Positions 49,593 to 58,285 of a stretch of 64,000 nucleotides of DNA are shown here, in pieces (the first letter of the stretch is position 1; the number at the start of each line of letters is the position of its first letter). Source of the DNA: Mycolicibacterium komossense. GTDB taxonomy: Bacteria > Actinomycetota > Actinomycetes > Mycobacteriales > Mycobacteriaceae. The stretch is taken from positions 186,001 to 250,000 of the forward strand of contig NZ_JACKTY010000049.1 of assembly GCF_025822605.1 (NCBI RefSeq), written 5' to 3'. Position numbers and translations under genes: made by a program. The notes under the pieces were generated by a model. That model worked only from the letters and a program-made list of their open reading frames with translations, made no database searches and had not been told where the DNA came from.

Positions 49593-50240
49593 CTATACCA
49601 GTCCGGCGATGAAACCGGCCGCCTGGCCGGGATAGGGCGGCAGCTCGTAATTGCTGTGCGCGGACCGGTCGCGGCCTGCGGAGCAGATCGGATCACCGCC
49701 GCTGCACACATCGATTGCGCGCCCGGCGAACTGGCCGGCGGACGACAGCGGGGTGCCGAACCGCGCACCGGGATTGCCGAAGACCGCGACCGCGGCGACA
49801 CTGCCGGCCAGGTCGGGCGGCAGGGGCGGTGCCGAGCCAATGCTTCCGATGCGGTCACCGATGGGTGCCACCCCGGCCAGCATGGACACCGCGGAGGCGC
49901 CCTGGGAGAACCCGCCGAGCACGATCCGGGTGCCGGGACAGCGACCCGCCATATCGGCTATGCGGGCGGTGGCGTCGTTCGCGCCGTTCTGGGTCGAGAG
50001 GAAGTTGTAGCTGGCCGGGTAATTCACCGCGTACGTGTCGAAGCTCCGACCGCCGAGCTGTAGTGCCAGCGCAGTGGCCAGCGCGTCACCGACCCGCCCG
50101 AGTCCGGGTGGTTCCCCGGTGCCGCGAGCGAAGACCAACTCGACGTCCGGGCAGGGCTCGTCAGCTGCCGCCGTCGGGGTCCCGACCAGGACCGGCGTGA
50201 TGAGCAGGGCTGCTGCGATGCCCAGGCGTACCGACTTCAC
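49593..50240 (-). CDS. Secreted cutinase-family esterase
   Basis: 215-aa serine hydrolase with a signal peptide (GIAAALLITPVLVGTPTAAADE, cut after about residue 26). GGFSQGAS is the nucleophile elbow, CSGGDPIC holds the catalytic Asp between two cysteines, and RSAHSNYE the His. It belongs to the CFP21/Culp group of mycobacterial cutinase-like proteins, which act on lipid esters. Start GTG at 50240. Confidence 0.92.
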   Translation of the reverse strand: MKSVRLGIAAALLITPVLVGTPTAAADEPCPDVELVFARGTGEPPGLGRVGDALATALALQLGGRSFDTYAVNYPASYNFLSTQNGANDATARIADMAGRCPGTRIVLGGFSQGASAVSMLAGVAPIGDRIGSIGSAPPLPPDLAGSVAAVAVFGNPGARFGTPLSSAGQFAGRAIDVCSGGDPICSAGRDRSAHSNYELPPYPGQAAGFIAGLV

Positions 50241-50260
50241 CTGCAGATACTCGCAGAACC

Positions 50261-51961
50261 TCAGCCTTCCCGCCCTAACTTCCTGACTGCTTCGATCCGC
50301 TCTTTCAGTTGATCGCTGTTGGCGGCCGCGACCACCGGGCCGCCGCAGATCCGGCGCAGTTCGTTGTGGATCCAGCCGTGCGGCTTGCCGAGCCGGTGAT
50401 GGGTGGCCGACACCAGCGCGTTGAGTTCCTTGCGCAGGTCGCGAAGCTGGCCGTGGGTGGGCCGCGGTACCTGTTCGCCGGATGCCGTGCGCTTTTCGAG
50501 CTGCGCGGTCTGACGGCTGCGCAGCAGATCGCGCATCTGATTGGCGTCGAGCAGTCCGGGGATGCCGAGGTAGTCGGCCTCTTCGTCGCTACCGGCCGGG
50601 GTTGCAGTGCCGAACGACGAGCCGTCGAAGATCACCTGGTCGAGTTCGGCGTCGGCCCCGAGCATTTCGAAGCCGTTGTCCATCTCGTCTTTTTCGGATT
50701 TGGTCTTCGACGCGTCCTCGAGGAGTTCGTCGTCCCATTCGCCCTGAGACTCGCGATGCGGTTTGCCCAGCACGTGATTGCGCTGGGCCTCCAGCTCGCT
50801 GGCCAGTTGCAACAGGTTGGGTACCGAGGGCAGGAAGATGCTGGCCGTCTCGCCGGGGCGCCGCGACCGCACGTAGCGGCCGATCGCCTGCGCGAAGAAC
50901 AGCGGTGTCGACGCACTCGTGGCGTAGACCCCGACGGCCAGTCGCGGCACGTCGACGCCCTCGGACACCATTCGGACCGCCACCATCCACCGGCTGGTGC
51001 CTTTGGAGAACTCGGTGATCCGGTCCGAGGAGCCGGGGTCGTCGGAGAGTACGACAGTCGGCGCTTCTCCGGTGATCGTGGTCAACAGCTGCGCGTACGC
51101 CCGCGCCGCGGTCTGATCCGACGCGATGATCATGCCGCCGGCATCAGGTACGTGTTGACGCTTCTGCGACAGCCGTTTGTCGGCCGCGGCGATCACCGCG
51201 GGCATCCAGTCACCGGCGGGATTCAGTACGGTGCGCCACGCCCTGGCGGTCTGCTCGGCGTTGAGGGGTTCACCGAGTCGGGCGGCGTGCTCTTCGCCTG
51301 CGCTGTCGCGCCACCGCGACTCACCCGAGTAGGCCATGAACATCACCGGCCGCACCACCCCGTCGGCGAGCGCTTCTGAGTAGCCGTAGACGTGGTCGGC
51401 CTGGCTGCGCATCAGCCCGTTGGCATCGGGGGAGTAGTTGATGAACGGGATGGGGCTGTCGTCGGAGCGGAACGGGGTCCCGGTCAGCGAGAGCCGGCGA
51501 GTGGCGTCGCTGAATGCCTCCCGCATGGCGTCGCCCCAGCTCTTGGCGTCACCGCCGTGGTGGATCTCGTCGAAGATGACCAGCGTCTTGTGGTTCTCGG
51601 TGCGGACCCGGTGCCGGCTGGGATGGCTGGCCACCTGCGCGTAGGTGACGACGACGCCGTGGTATTCGGACGAGGTCTGGGAGTTCGAGTTGCTGAACTT
51701 GGGATCCAGTGCGATCCCGTTGTTGGCGGCCGAGGCGGCCCACTGGATCTTCAGATGCTCGGTCGGCACGACGACCGTCACCATGTCTACGGTGCGTTCG
51801 TTGAGCAGTTCGGCGGCCAGTCGCAGCGCAAAGGTGGTCTTGCCGGATCCGGGGGTGGCCACAGCCAGGAAATCTCGCGGCTTGGCCGCCAGGTATTTCA
51901 CCAGCGCTCGCCGCTGCCAGCCCCGCAAAGCCTGGGTGCTGGGCGCTGCATCAGCCCGCAC
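50261..51961 (-). CDS. Superfamily 2 DEAD/DEAH-type helicase, orphan
   Basis: 566-aa protein with complete SF2 motifs: Walker A ATPGSGKTT (about 37-45), VVPTEHLKIQW, DEIH in IFDEIHHGG, SLTGTPFRSD, VRMVSEGVDVPRL and motif VI FAQAIGRYVRS. It resembles the helicase part of type I/III restriction subunits and ComF/XPB-like helicases, but has no nuclease, methylase or specificity module and none lies nearby. An acidic insert (about 390-440, SKTKSEKDEMDNG) precedes a basic helical C-terminus. GTG at 51961 has GGAGGGAG upstream. The biological role is unknown; repair or phage defence are both possible. Confidence 0.85.
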   Translation of the reverse strand: MRADAAPSTQALRGWQRRALVKYLAAKPRDFLAVATPGSGKTTFALRLAAELLNERTVDMVTVVVPTEHLKIQWAASAANNGIALDPKFSNSNSQTSSEYHGVVVTYAQVASHPSRHRVRTENHKTLVIFDEIHHGGDAKSWGDAMREAFSDATRRLSLTGTPFRSDDSPIPFINYSPDANGLMRSQADHVYGYSEALADGVVRPVMFMAYSGESRWRDSAGEEHAARLGEPLNAEQTARAWRTVLNPAGDWMPAVIAAADKRLSQKRQHVPDAGGMIIASDQTAARAYAQLLTTITGEAPTVVLSDDPGSSDRITEFSKGTSRWMVAVRMVSEGVDVPRLAVGVYATSASTPLFFAQAIGRYVRSRRPGETASIFLPSVPNLLQLASELEAQRNHVLGKPHRESQGEWDDELLEDASKTKSEKDEMDNGFEMLGADAELDQVIFDGSSFGTATPAGSDEEADYLGIPGLLDANQMRDLLRSRQTAQLEKRTASGEQVPRPTHGQLRDLRKELNALVSATHHRLGKPHGWIHNELRRICGGPVVAAANSDQLKERIEAVRKLGREG

Positions 51962-52074
51962 CCGTTACTCCCTCCTGATCGAGACCCAAACTATCCCAAG
52001 CGGTTACGCGCACGCATCTTCACCGGCGCGTCGCAGGGCCGTGTCCGGTTTTCGGGAGAGCTACACCTGGAGAG

Positions 52075-52566
52075 CTAGACGATGAAGTTGTCGTGGTCGA
52101 TGAAGAACTGGCGACGCTCGTCGTCGGTCATCCCGGCCAGCCCGACCAGCCCCTCGAAGTAGTTCTGCCGGGGCGCGCCCGGCGTGAACAACATCAGGAT
52201 CGACGCGGGCTCGTCGGCTTCGTTGCGGAAGCCGTGGATCCCGCACGGCGGCACATACAGGTAGTCGCCGGCAGTGCCGTCGATCCAGTCGTTCCCGTCG
52301 TGGAGGTTCATCCGGCCCGACAGCACGAAGAACGACTCCGACATCGCCTTGTGGAAGTGCGGGCCAGGCCCACCCGCCGCCGGTCCCAGGTCGACCCGAT
52401 ACAGGCCGAAGTCGCCGTCGGTGGACTCACTCGTGGCCAGATAGTGGTAGTCCACGCCCCATGAGGAGTAGTCCGGTGGGCGCTCGCCGGAGCGCACCGT
52501 CGCGGTGATTTCGCCGGTGTCTCCGGTGTAGCGCGGCGGCGGGTAACCGGGTCCCGTGAACGACAT
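52075..52566 (-). CDS. Cupin-domain protein
   Basis: 163-aa single-cupin protein. Motif 1 is GPHFHKAMSESFFVLSG (His-x-His, Glu) and motif 2 is GDYLYVPPCGIHGFRN (His). A metal-binding enzyme or binding protein; substrate unknown. TATCCT on the minus strand (52574-52579) ends 7 nt before the ATG, so it may be leaderless, with its promoter just past the SDR stop at 52588. The 113 bp between it and the helicase start hold nothing recognisable. Confidence 0.82.
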   Translation of the reverse strand: MSFTGPGYPPPRYTGDTGEITATVRSGERPPDYSSWGVDYHYLATSESTDGDFGLYRVDLGPAAGGPGPHFHKAMSESFFVLSGRMNLHDGNDWIDGTAGDYLYVPPCGIHGFRNEADEPASILMLFTPGAPRQNYFEGLVGLAGMTDDERRQFFIDHDNFIV

Positions 52567-52587
52567 GGAGCCCAGGATAAGGGGGCG

Positions 52588-53517
52588 CTACCGGGCAGGA
52601 ACCCCGATCGGGTAGGTCACGCCGGTCAGTTCCTCCGACACCGTCCACAGCCGACGCTGCAGGTCCGCGTCGTGCGACGTGTCGCTGGAGGCCACGACCT
52701 TCGGGTAACCGCGCATCTCACCGAAGCCGTCCGGACCGTAGTACTGGCCGCCGAGGACGGCGGGGTCGATCGCCGCTCGCAGTGTCGGCAGCGCCCCCAT
52801 CGCGGCCGGTTGGCTGATCAGGGAGAAGACGGGGGCGAGGAAGTCAGGCAGGTGCCGGGCCAGTTCGGTGTCCGACCCGCCGGGGTGCGCCGCGGCGGCG
52901 ATCGTGTCCTGGCCGGCGGCGGTGAGCCGGCGCTGCAGCTCGTAGGTGAACAGCAGGTTGGCGAGCTTGGCTTGGCCGTAGGCCGGGACCCGGTGATAGC
53001 TGCGTTCCCACTGCAGGTCGTCGAAGTGGATGTCGGCGAGGATGCGATGGCCGATGCTGCTGACCGTGACCACGCGTGAACCCGCCACCGGTAGGAGCCG
53101 GTCCAGGAGCAGACCGGTGAGTGCGAAGTGCCCGAGATGGTTGGTACCGAACTGGAGCTCGAAGCCGTCCGTGGTGGTCGATTTCGGTGTCCACATCACC
53201 CCGGCGTTGTTGATTAGCAGGTCGATCCCGTCGTAGCGGGCCTTGAGTTCGTCGGCGGCGGCGCGAATGGAGTCCAGCGACGTCAGATCCAGCTCCTGCA
53301 GCGATACGTCGGCTCCAGGGTGGCGCCTGGCGATGAGGTCGGCGGCCGAGCGACCCTTGTCGAGGTTTCGCACCGCGAGCACCACGTTGGCGCCCTTGGC
53401 GGCCAGTGCTTTGGCTGTCTCGAATCCGAGGCCGGTGTTCGCGCCGGTGACGACGGCGGTGCGGCCGGTCTGGTCGGGAATGGCATTGGCGGTCCAGCGA
53501 GTCTTCGGGTTGGTCAC
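52588..53517 (-). CDS. Short-chain dehydrogenase/reductase, paralogue of the 43620 gene
   Basis: 309-aa retinol-dehydrogenase-like SDR. TGANTGLGFE, NNAGVMWTP and catalytic YGQAKLANL. Very similar throughout to the SDR at 43620-44543, including the C-terminus LWTVSEELTGVTYP, so the two are recent-looking paralogues 9 kb apart. GTG start with AGGAG upstream. Divergent from a TetR gene, with a 28-bp inverted repeat between them, which suggests TetR control. Confidence 0.88.
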   Translation of the reverse strand: MTNPKTRWTANAIPDQTGRTAVVTGANTGLGFETAKALAAKGANVVLAVRNLDKGRSAADLIARRHPGADVSLQELDLTSLDSIRAAADELKARYDGIDLLINNAGVMWTPKSTTTDGFELQFGTNHLGHFALTGLLLDRLLPVAGSRVVTVSSIGHRILADIHFDDLQWERSYHRVPAYGQAKLANLLFTYELQRRLTAAGQDTIAAAAHPGGSDTELARHLPDFLAPVFSLISQPAAMGALPTLRAAIDPAVLGGQYYGPDGFGEMRGYPKVVASSDTSHDADLQRRLWTVSEELTGVTYPIGVPAR

Positions 53518-53535
53518 GGCATCTCCTAGAATGTG

Positions 53536-53563
53536 ATCAAACGGGGCGAGCGCTCCGTTTGAT
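53536..53563. promoter_or_regulatory. Putative TetR operator between SDR and tetR
   Basis: ATCAAACGG (53536-53544) and CCGTTTGAT (53555-53563) are perfect inverted arms with a 10-bp spacer. A third half-site, GGCCCCGTTT, follows at 53582-53591 next to the tetR ribosome-binding site. The position in the 88-bp divergent region suggests control of both genes. Confidence 0.7.
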
Positions 53564-53605
53564 TCGACTATACGGAACGATGGCCCCGTTTAGGAGGTGT
53601 GTGAC

Positions 53606-54235
53606 GTGACCGAACCCGGCAGGCCGTTGCGTGCCGATGCCGTCCGTAACCGGGCGCGGGTGCTCGAAGTCGCGTACGAGACGTTCGCCGCGGAAGGCCT
53701 GGCGGTGCCGATCGACGAGATCGCGCGTCGGGCCGGCGTCGGTGCCGGCACCGTCTACCGGCACTTTCCGACCAAGGAAGCGCTGTTCGAGGCGGTGTTC
53801 GAGGACCGGGTGCGCCATATCGTCGAGGACGGCCGCGCGATGTTGGCATCCGACGGGCCCGGTGAAGCGTTGTTCGCGTTCATGCGGGAGATGGTCCGCA
53901 CCGGTGCTGCCGATCACGGGCTGTTCGACGCACTGGCCGGTTACGGGATCGATGTCGCCGCGGCCACGTCGAGTGCGGAGGCGGAATTCCTCGGGGTGTT
54001 GGGCGAGCTGCTGGCGGCCGCGCAGCACGCGGGCACGGTCCGCGGGGATGTCGGCGTGCCGGAAGTCAAGGCGCTGTTGCTGGTGTGCAAGACGAGCGGG
54101 GAGTACGGCGGCACGGTGTCCGATGGGGTGACGAAGGTGATCATCGACGGTCTGCGGGCCCCTTCGGCGAGTCGAGGGACCTTGCACTCACCTGGGGCGA
54201 GTGCTAAAAATGACGTTGGCACTCGCGATCGGTGA
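53606..54235 (+). CDS. TetR-family transcriptional regulator
   Basis: 209-aa regulator. The N-terminal HTH (VPIDEIARRAGVGAGTVYRHFPTKEALFEAVF, cut) is canonical TetR. GTG at 53606 has AGGAGG (53592-53597) at 8-nt spacing; an upstream GTG at 53597 overlaps that site. The last 20 or so residues (after IIDGLRAPS) read through both CIRCE operators of groEL2, and the TGA stop is within the second CIRCE, so the tail is probably not functional. Likely regulates itself and the divergent SDR. Confidence 0.9.
   Translation: MTEPGRPLRADAVRNRARVLEVAYETFAAEGLAVPIDEIARRAGVGAGTVYRHFPTKEALFEAVFEDRVRHIVEDGRAMLASDGPGEALFAFMREMVRTGAADHGLFDALAGYGIDVAAATSSAEAEFLGVLGELLAAAQHAGTVRGDVGVPEVKALLLVCKTSGEYGGTVSDGVTKVIIDGLRAPSASRGTLHSPGASAKNDVGTRDR
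54181..54207. promoter_or_regulatory. CIRCE operator 1 (HrcA site) of groEL2
   Basis: CTTGCACTC-N9-GAGTGCTAA: the right arm is the exact CIRCE consensus and the left arm has 7 of 9 matches. A promoter-like pair TTGCAC (54182-54187) / TAAAAA (54205-54210) with a 17-bp spacer coincides with it, so HrcA would occlude RNA polymerase. Confidence 0.88.
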
Positions 54236-54242
54236 GTGCTAG
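54216..54242. promoter_or_regulatory. CIRCE operator 2 (HrcA site) of groEL2
   Basis: TTGGCACTC-N9-GAGTGCTAG: 8 of 9 matches in each arm to TTAGCACTC-N9-GAGTGCTAA. It lies just downstream of the promoter-like pair in CIRCE 1, around the expected start point. The tetR stop codon TGA (54233-54235) runs into its right arm. Confidence 0.9.
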
Positions 54243-54348
54243 GTCGGGACGGTGAGAGCGCAGTCCGTACACAACTGCGGTCGTCCGTCGCGGGCACTGC
54301 GCCCGGCCCAAGAACGTGTCACCCCCTAATCGGAGGAATCACTTCGCA

Positions 54349-55974
<1,626 letters not shown>

Positions 55975-55991
55975 GTCCAACTTTTTTCGGG

Positions 55992-56026
55992 AAGGCCCCG
56001 GCTCGCTTGGCGAGTCGGGGCCTTTT
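55992..56026 (+). terminator. Intrinsic terminator after groEL2
   Basis: AAGGCCCCG-(G)-CTCGC-TTG-GCGAG-(T)-CGGGGCCTT followed by TT forms a 14-bp-class GC-rich stem with a short U tract, 17 bp after the groEL2 stop. Confidence 0.88.
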
Positions 56027-56043
56027 CGTATGCGGCGCCCCCC

Positions 56044-56100
56044 CGAGTGTGAATCTGGCGACGTTTTGGGGCGGAATTCGTCGCCACATTCACAGTGGCG
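56044..56100 (+). repeat. Intergenic hairpin, copy 2 of a two-member class
   Basis: Arms 56048-56063 and 56079-56094 (TGTGAATCTGGCGACG / CGTCGCCACATTCACA) pair at 15 of 16 positions. The element begins CGAGTGTG, has the loop GGCGGAATT and ends CACAGTGGCG, the same ends and loop as 38511-38575 on the minus strand, with an unrelated stem. It follows the groEL2 terminator, so it is not needed for termination of groEL2. Confidence 0.6.
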
Positions 56101-56118
56101 AGCGCGCGGCATGTGGTC

Positions 56119-56158
56119 ATGTCTCCAACTGTTGACTTAAGTCAACGGCTGGAGACAT
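56119..56158. promoter_or_regulatory. 40-bp near-perfect palindrome upstream of the exported-protein gene
   Basis: Eighteen of 20 positions are symmetric about 56138/56139. The outer arms are ATGTCTCCA and TGGAGACAT; the inner core is GTTGACTTAAGTCAAC. It ends 47 bp before the ATG at 56206. Likely a repressor or activator operator; no known consensus is recognised. Confidence 0.65.
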
Positions 56159-56205
56159 ACTGCTCGGGTGGCCGCTGCCACACACCACCGTCCAGGGGGA
56201 ATCCC

Positions 56206-57396
56206 ATGAGCGCTCACCCACTTTCGCCCGCCAGGCTCGCGGCCGCATTGATGGCCGCCGGGGTGGTGGCCACAGCCTCTGCTGCCACCCTGCCCGAGTC
56301 GCGCTGGCTGCCGTCGATCACCGTGAACGTCGCGAACGCATCCGTCGTCACCGATGCGCTGTACGGCCTGGGTGACGGTGTCGGCTTCCTCACCAGCCTG
56401 GTCGGCATCCACGTCGACGCGACGATCTCGCTGCCGTTTGAAGCGACACTGGCCGCACTGGCTGCGGCGCAGGACCCGACGATCGCCCCCAACGTGCTGA
56501 GCTATCTGGTCCAGCGTTTCGTCAACCCGGCCGTCGGCGATCCGATTCATGCGTATCCCTATGACACCGAGCAGGCCTTCGCCGTGCTCGCGACGCTGTT
56601 CCCGTATCCGCTCGGCCCGAGTGTCACGCAGCCCGGCCTGGTCAACGAGGCGCGGCTGGCGTTCGCGAACGCGTTCAACAGCGTGTTCGGCCAGCTCCCT
56701 GATCCGATCCCCGGATTCGCCGCGGTGCAGGACATCGTGCACGACACGGCGCTCGGTGGCACGGTGGTTGCCGCTCAGCTCGCCGCCCGCGCCCCGCTGT
56801 ACATGGCCTGGAACATCGCCAACTACCTCGGCTATCTGCCTGCCACGGTGGAGGCCACGGTCGAATCGGCCATCCAGGACCCGGCCCAGATTCCTGCTCT
56901 GGCAAGCAATCTCGTCTACGGCTTGCTCTCTCCGGATGTGAACGTCGGTCTGTTCGGCCGGCTGCTCGACAATGCCGTGGCTCCGCTCACGTGGCTGCCC
57001 GCGCCGATCGGTCAGTCCCCGGATCCACACGTCGGCCTGGCCAACGAAATTCGTACGTTCGTCGCAGATTCGGCCGACGGGCTTCTGTCGATGCTTCCCA
57101 GGCCGGTGTCGCCGTCGGCGGCGCAGTCCCCACCTGCGATACTGCCGACGGGAACGTCGACCGCGTATGGTGCCGACACGGTGACTGTGTCGCCGAGGTC
57201 GGTTCAAAAGCGAAGCGCAGCAACGAGTGTAGCGTTGGCTTCGAGTGAGGGCTCGCCGGTCGACTCAACCAAGGCAACCCATCGCCCCAAGGTTGGGTCG
57301 ACGAAGGACCGGGCGACCCGTGCGCTGACTGGAGCGAAGGACCAGACGGCCAAAGCCGCACCGGGTGGCGCATCCAAGTCGTCGGGCGCGGCCTGA
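56206..57396 (+). CDS. Exported Ala/Pro-rich protein of unknown function
   Basis: 396-aa protein. A signal peptide (LAAALMAAGVVATASAATL) precedes a hydrophobic-helical region with repeated short phrases (TVNVANASVVTDALYGLGDG, VLSYLVQRFVNPAVGDPIHAYP, FGRLLDNAVAPLTWLPAPIG). The last 80 residues are a Ser/Thr/Lys/Ala-rich low-complexity basic tail. The body resembles C-terminal regions of some PE/PPE-like and other mycobacterial surface proteins, but no PE or PPE motif is present. ATG at 56206 has GGGGGA upstream; the longer frame from 56095 has no signal-peptide logic. I do not recognise a family. Confidence 0.75.
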   Translation: MSAHPLSPARLAAALMAAGVVATASAATLPESRWLPSITVNVANASVVTDALYGLGDGVGFLTSLVGIHVDATISLPFEATLAALAAAQDPTIAPNVLSYLVQRFVNPAVGDPIHAYPYDTEQAFAVLATLFPYPLGPSVTQPGLVNEARLAFANAFNSVFGQLPDPIPGFAAVQDIVHDTALGGTVVAAQLAARAPLYMAWNIANYLGYLPATVEATVESAIQDPAQIPALASNLVYGLLSPDVNVGLFGRLLDNAVAPLTWLPAPIGQSPDPHVGLANEIRTFVADSADGLLSMLPRPVSPSAAQSPPAILPTGTSTAYGADTVTVSPRSVQKRSAATSVALASSEGSPVDSTKATHRPKVGSTKDRATRALTGAKDQTAKAAPGGASKSSGAA

Positions 57397-57397
57397 C

Positions 57398-57658
57398 TCA
57401 GCCCACCGGAACGCAATCGTCGCCACAGCCGGTCGCCGATGGCGGAGAGTTCGGCGGTGCGGGCCGATGCAGGACGGCGTGAGTCGGCGCGATCTGCAGG
57501 GAAGTGTCAGCGCCGCTGGGCAACCCGCGGCCGTCGACGAGTACCGGGTTCACTGCGAGTGTCCGCGCGCGGTAGTCGTCGCTGACGGTGACGAGGTAGG
57601 CGAAGCTGTAATCCGCCAGTGCATCGGCGAGTTGGTCGAGATCTACCTGCACGCTCAT
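57398..57658 (-). pseudogene. Truncated pyridoxamine 5'-phosphate oxidase-like protein, internal deletion
   Basis: 86-aa frame. The start MSVQVDLDQLADALADYSFAYLVTV and the end APTHAVLHRPAPP ... SATGCGDDCVPVG match two ends of a mycobacterial PNPOx-like (split-barrel flavin/F420) protein. The middle of the barrel, which I expect to be about 35-45 residues, is missing: VLVDG is followed at once by RGLPSGAD. The family has a second VDG at that point, so an in-frame deletion between the two VDG codon triplets would explain it. The barrel cannot fold normally without the lost strands, hence the pseudogene call; a small functional remnant is not excluded. Confidence 0.6.
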
Positions 57659-57685
57659 AGGCCGAGCCTACTGAGGATTCGGCAC

Positions 57686-58285
57686 TCATTCCGTGCCGGC
57701 CGCTCGCCGCCAGATCTCGGTGCAGGTTTGACGCGCCCGTGTCAGTTCGGCGCCCGACACCCGTGAGGCCTGATAGAAGTTGCGTTCGATCATCCAGCAC
57801 AGCGCCCTGGCGATCGCCGAGGATTGATCAGCTCGCTTACCCGGCGGAACGCCCATGTGTTCGAGGATGGCGGTGATCGCGGAGATGAAGATGTCGGCGG
57901 TGTCGTTCCACAGGGCGTCCAGCTCGGGAATGGTTGCCGCAAGGTCGATTGCGGTGCGCATGACGACGCCGTGGTCACGCCACAGCTCCTCGGTCCGCTT
58001 CATCGCGGTGTCGATCGCCGCCATCCCGCTGGCGGCATCTTCGGTTGCGACGCGCGACTTTTCGTGAAGAGCCTCGACGGTGCGGGCGAACAGTGCAGTG
58101 AGGACCTCTGGTTTGGAGCCGAAGTAGAAATACAGTGCCCCGCGGGTGATCCCCGCCCCTTCTGCGATATCGGAGATGGTCATCGCGTCATAGCCAGGCG
58201 CCTCGAGCAGTCGTTCGGCGGCGTCGAGGATCGCGGCTTCCCTGAGGTCGCCCTTGCGCGGCGCGCTGGATCGTCGTCTGGTCAA
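57686..58285 (-). CDS. TetR-family transcriptional regulator
   Basis: 199-aa regulator. The HTH MTISDIAEGAGITRGALYFYFGSKPEVLTALF (cut) is canonical; the length and C-terminal domain resemble EthR-like regulators. ATG at 58285 overlaps the upstream SDR stop (ATGA), so the two are translated from one message. The inverted repeat at 59160-59176, upstream of the SDR, is the likely site of autoregulation. Confidence 0.9.
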   Translation of the reverse strand: MTRRRSSAPRKGDLREAAILDAAERLLEAPGYDAMTISDIAEGAGITRGALYFYFGSKPEVLTALFARTVEALHEKSRVATEDAASGMAAIDTAMKRTEELWRDHGVVMRTAIDLAATIPELDALWNDTADIFISAITAILEHMGVPPGKRADQSSAIARALCWMIERNFYQASRVSGAELTRARQTCTEIWRRAAGTE

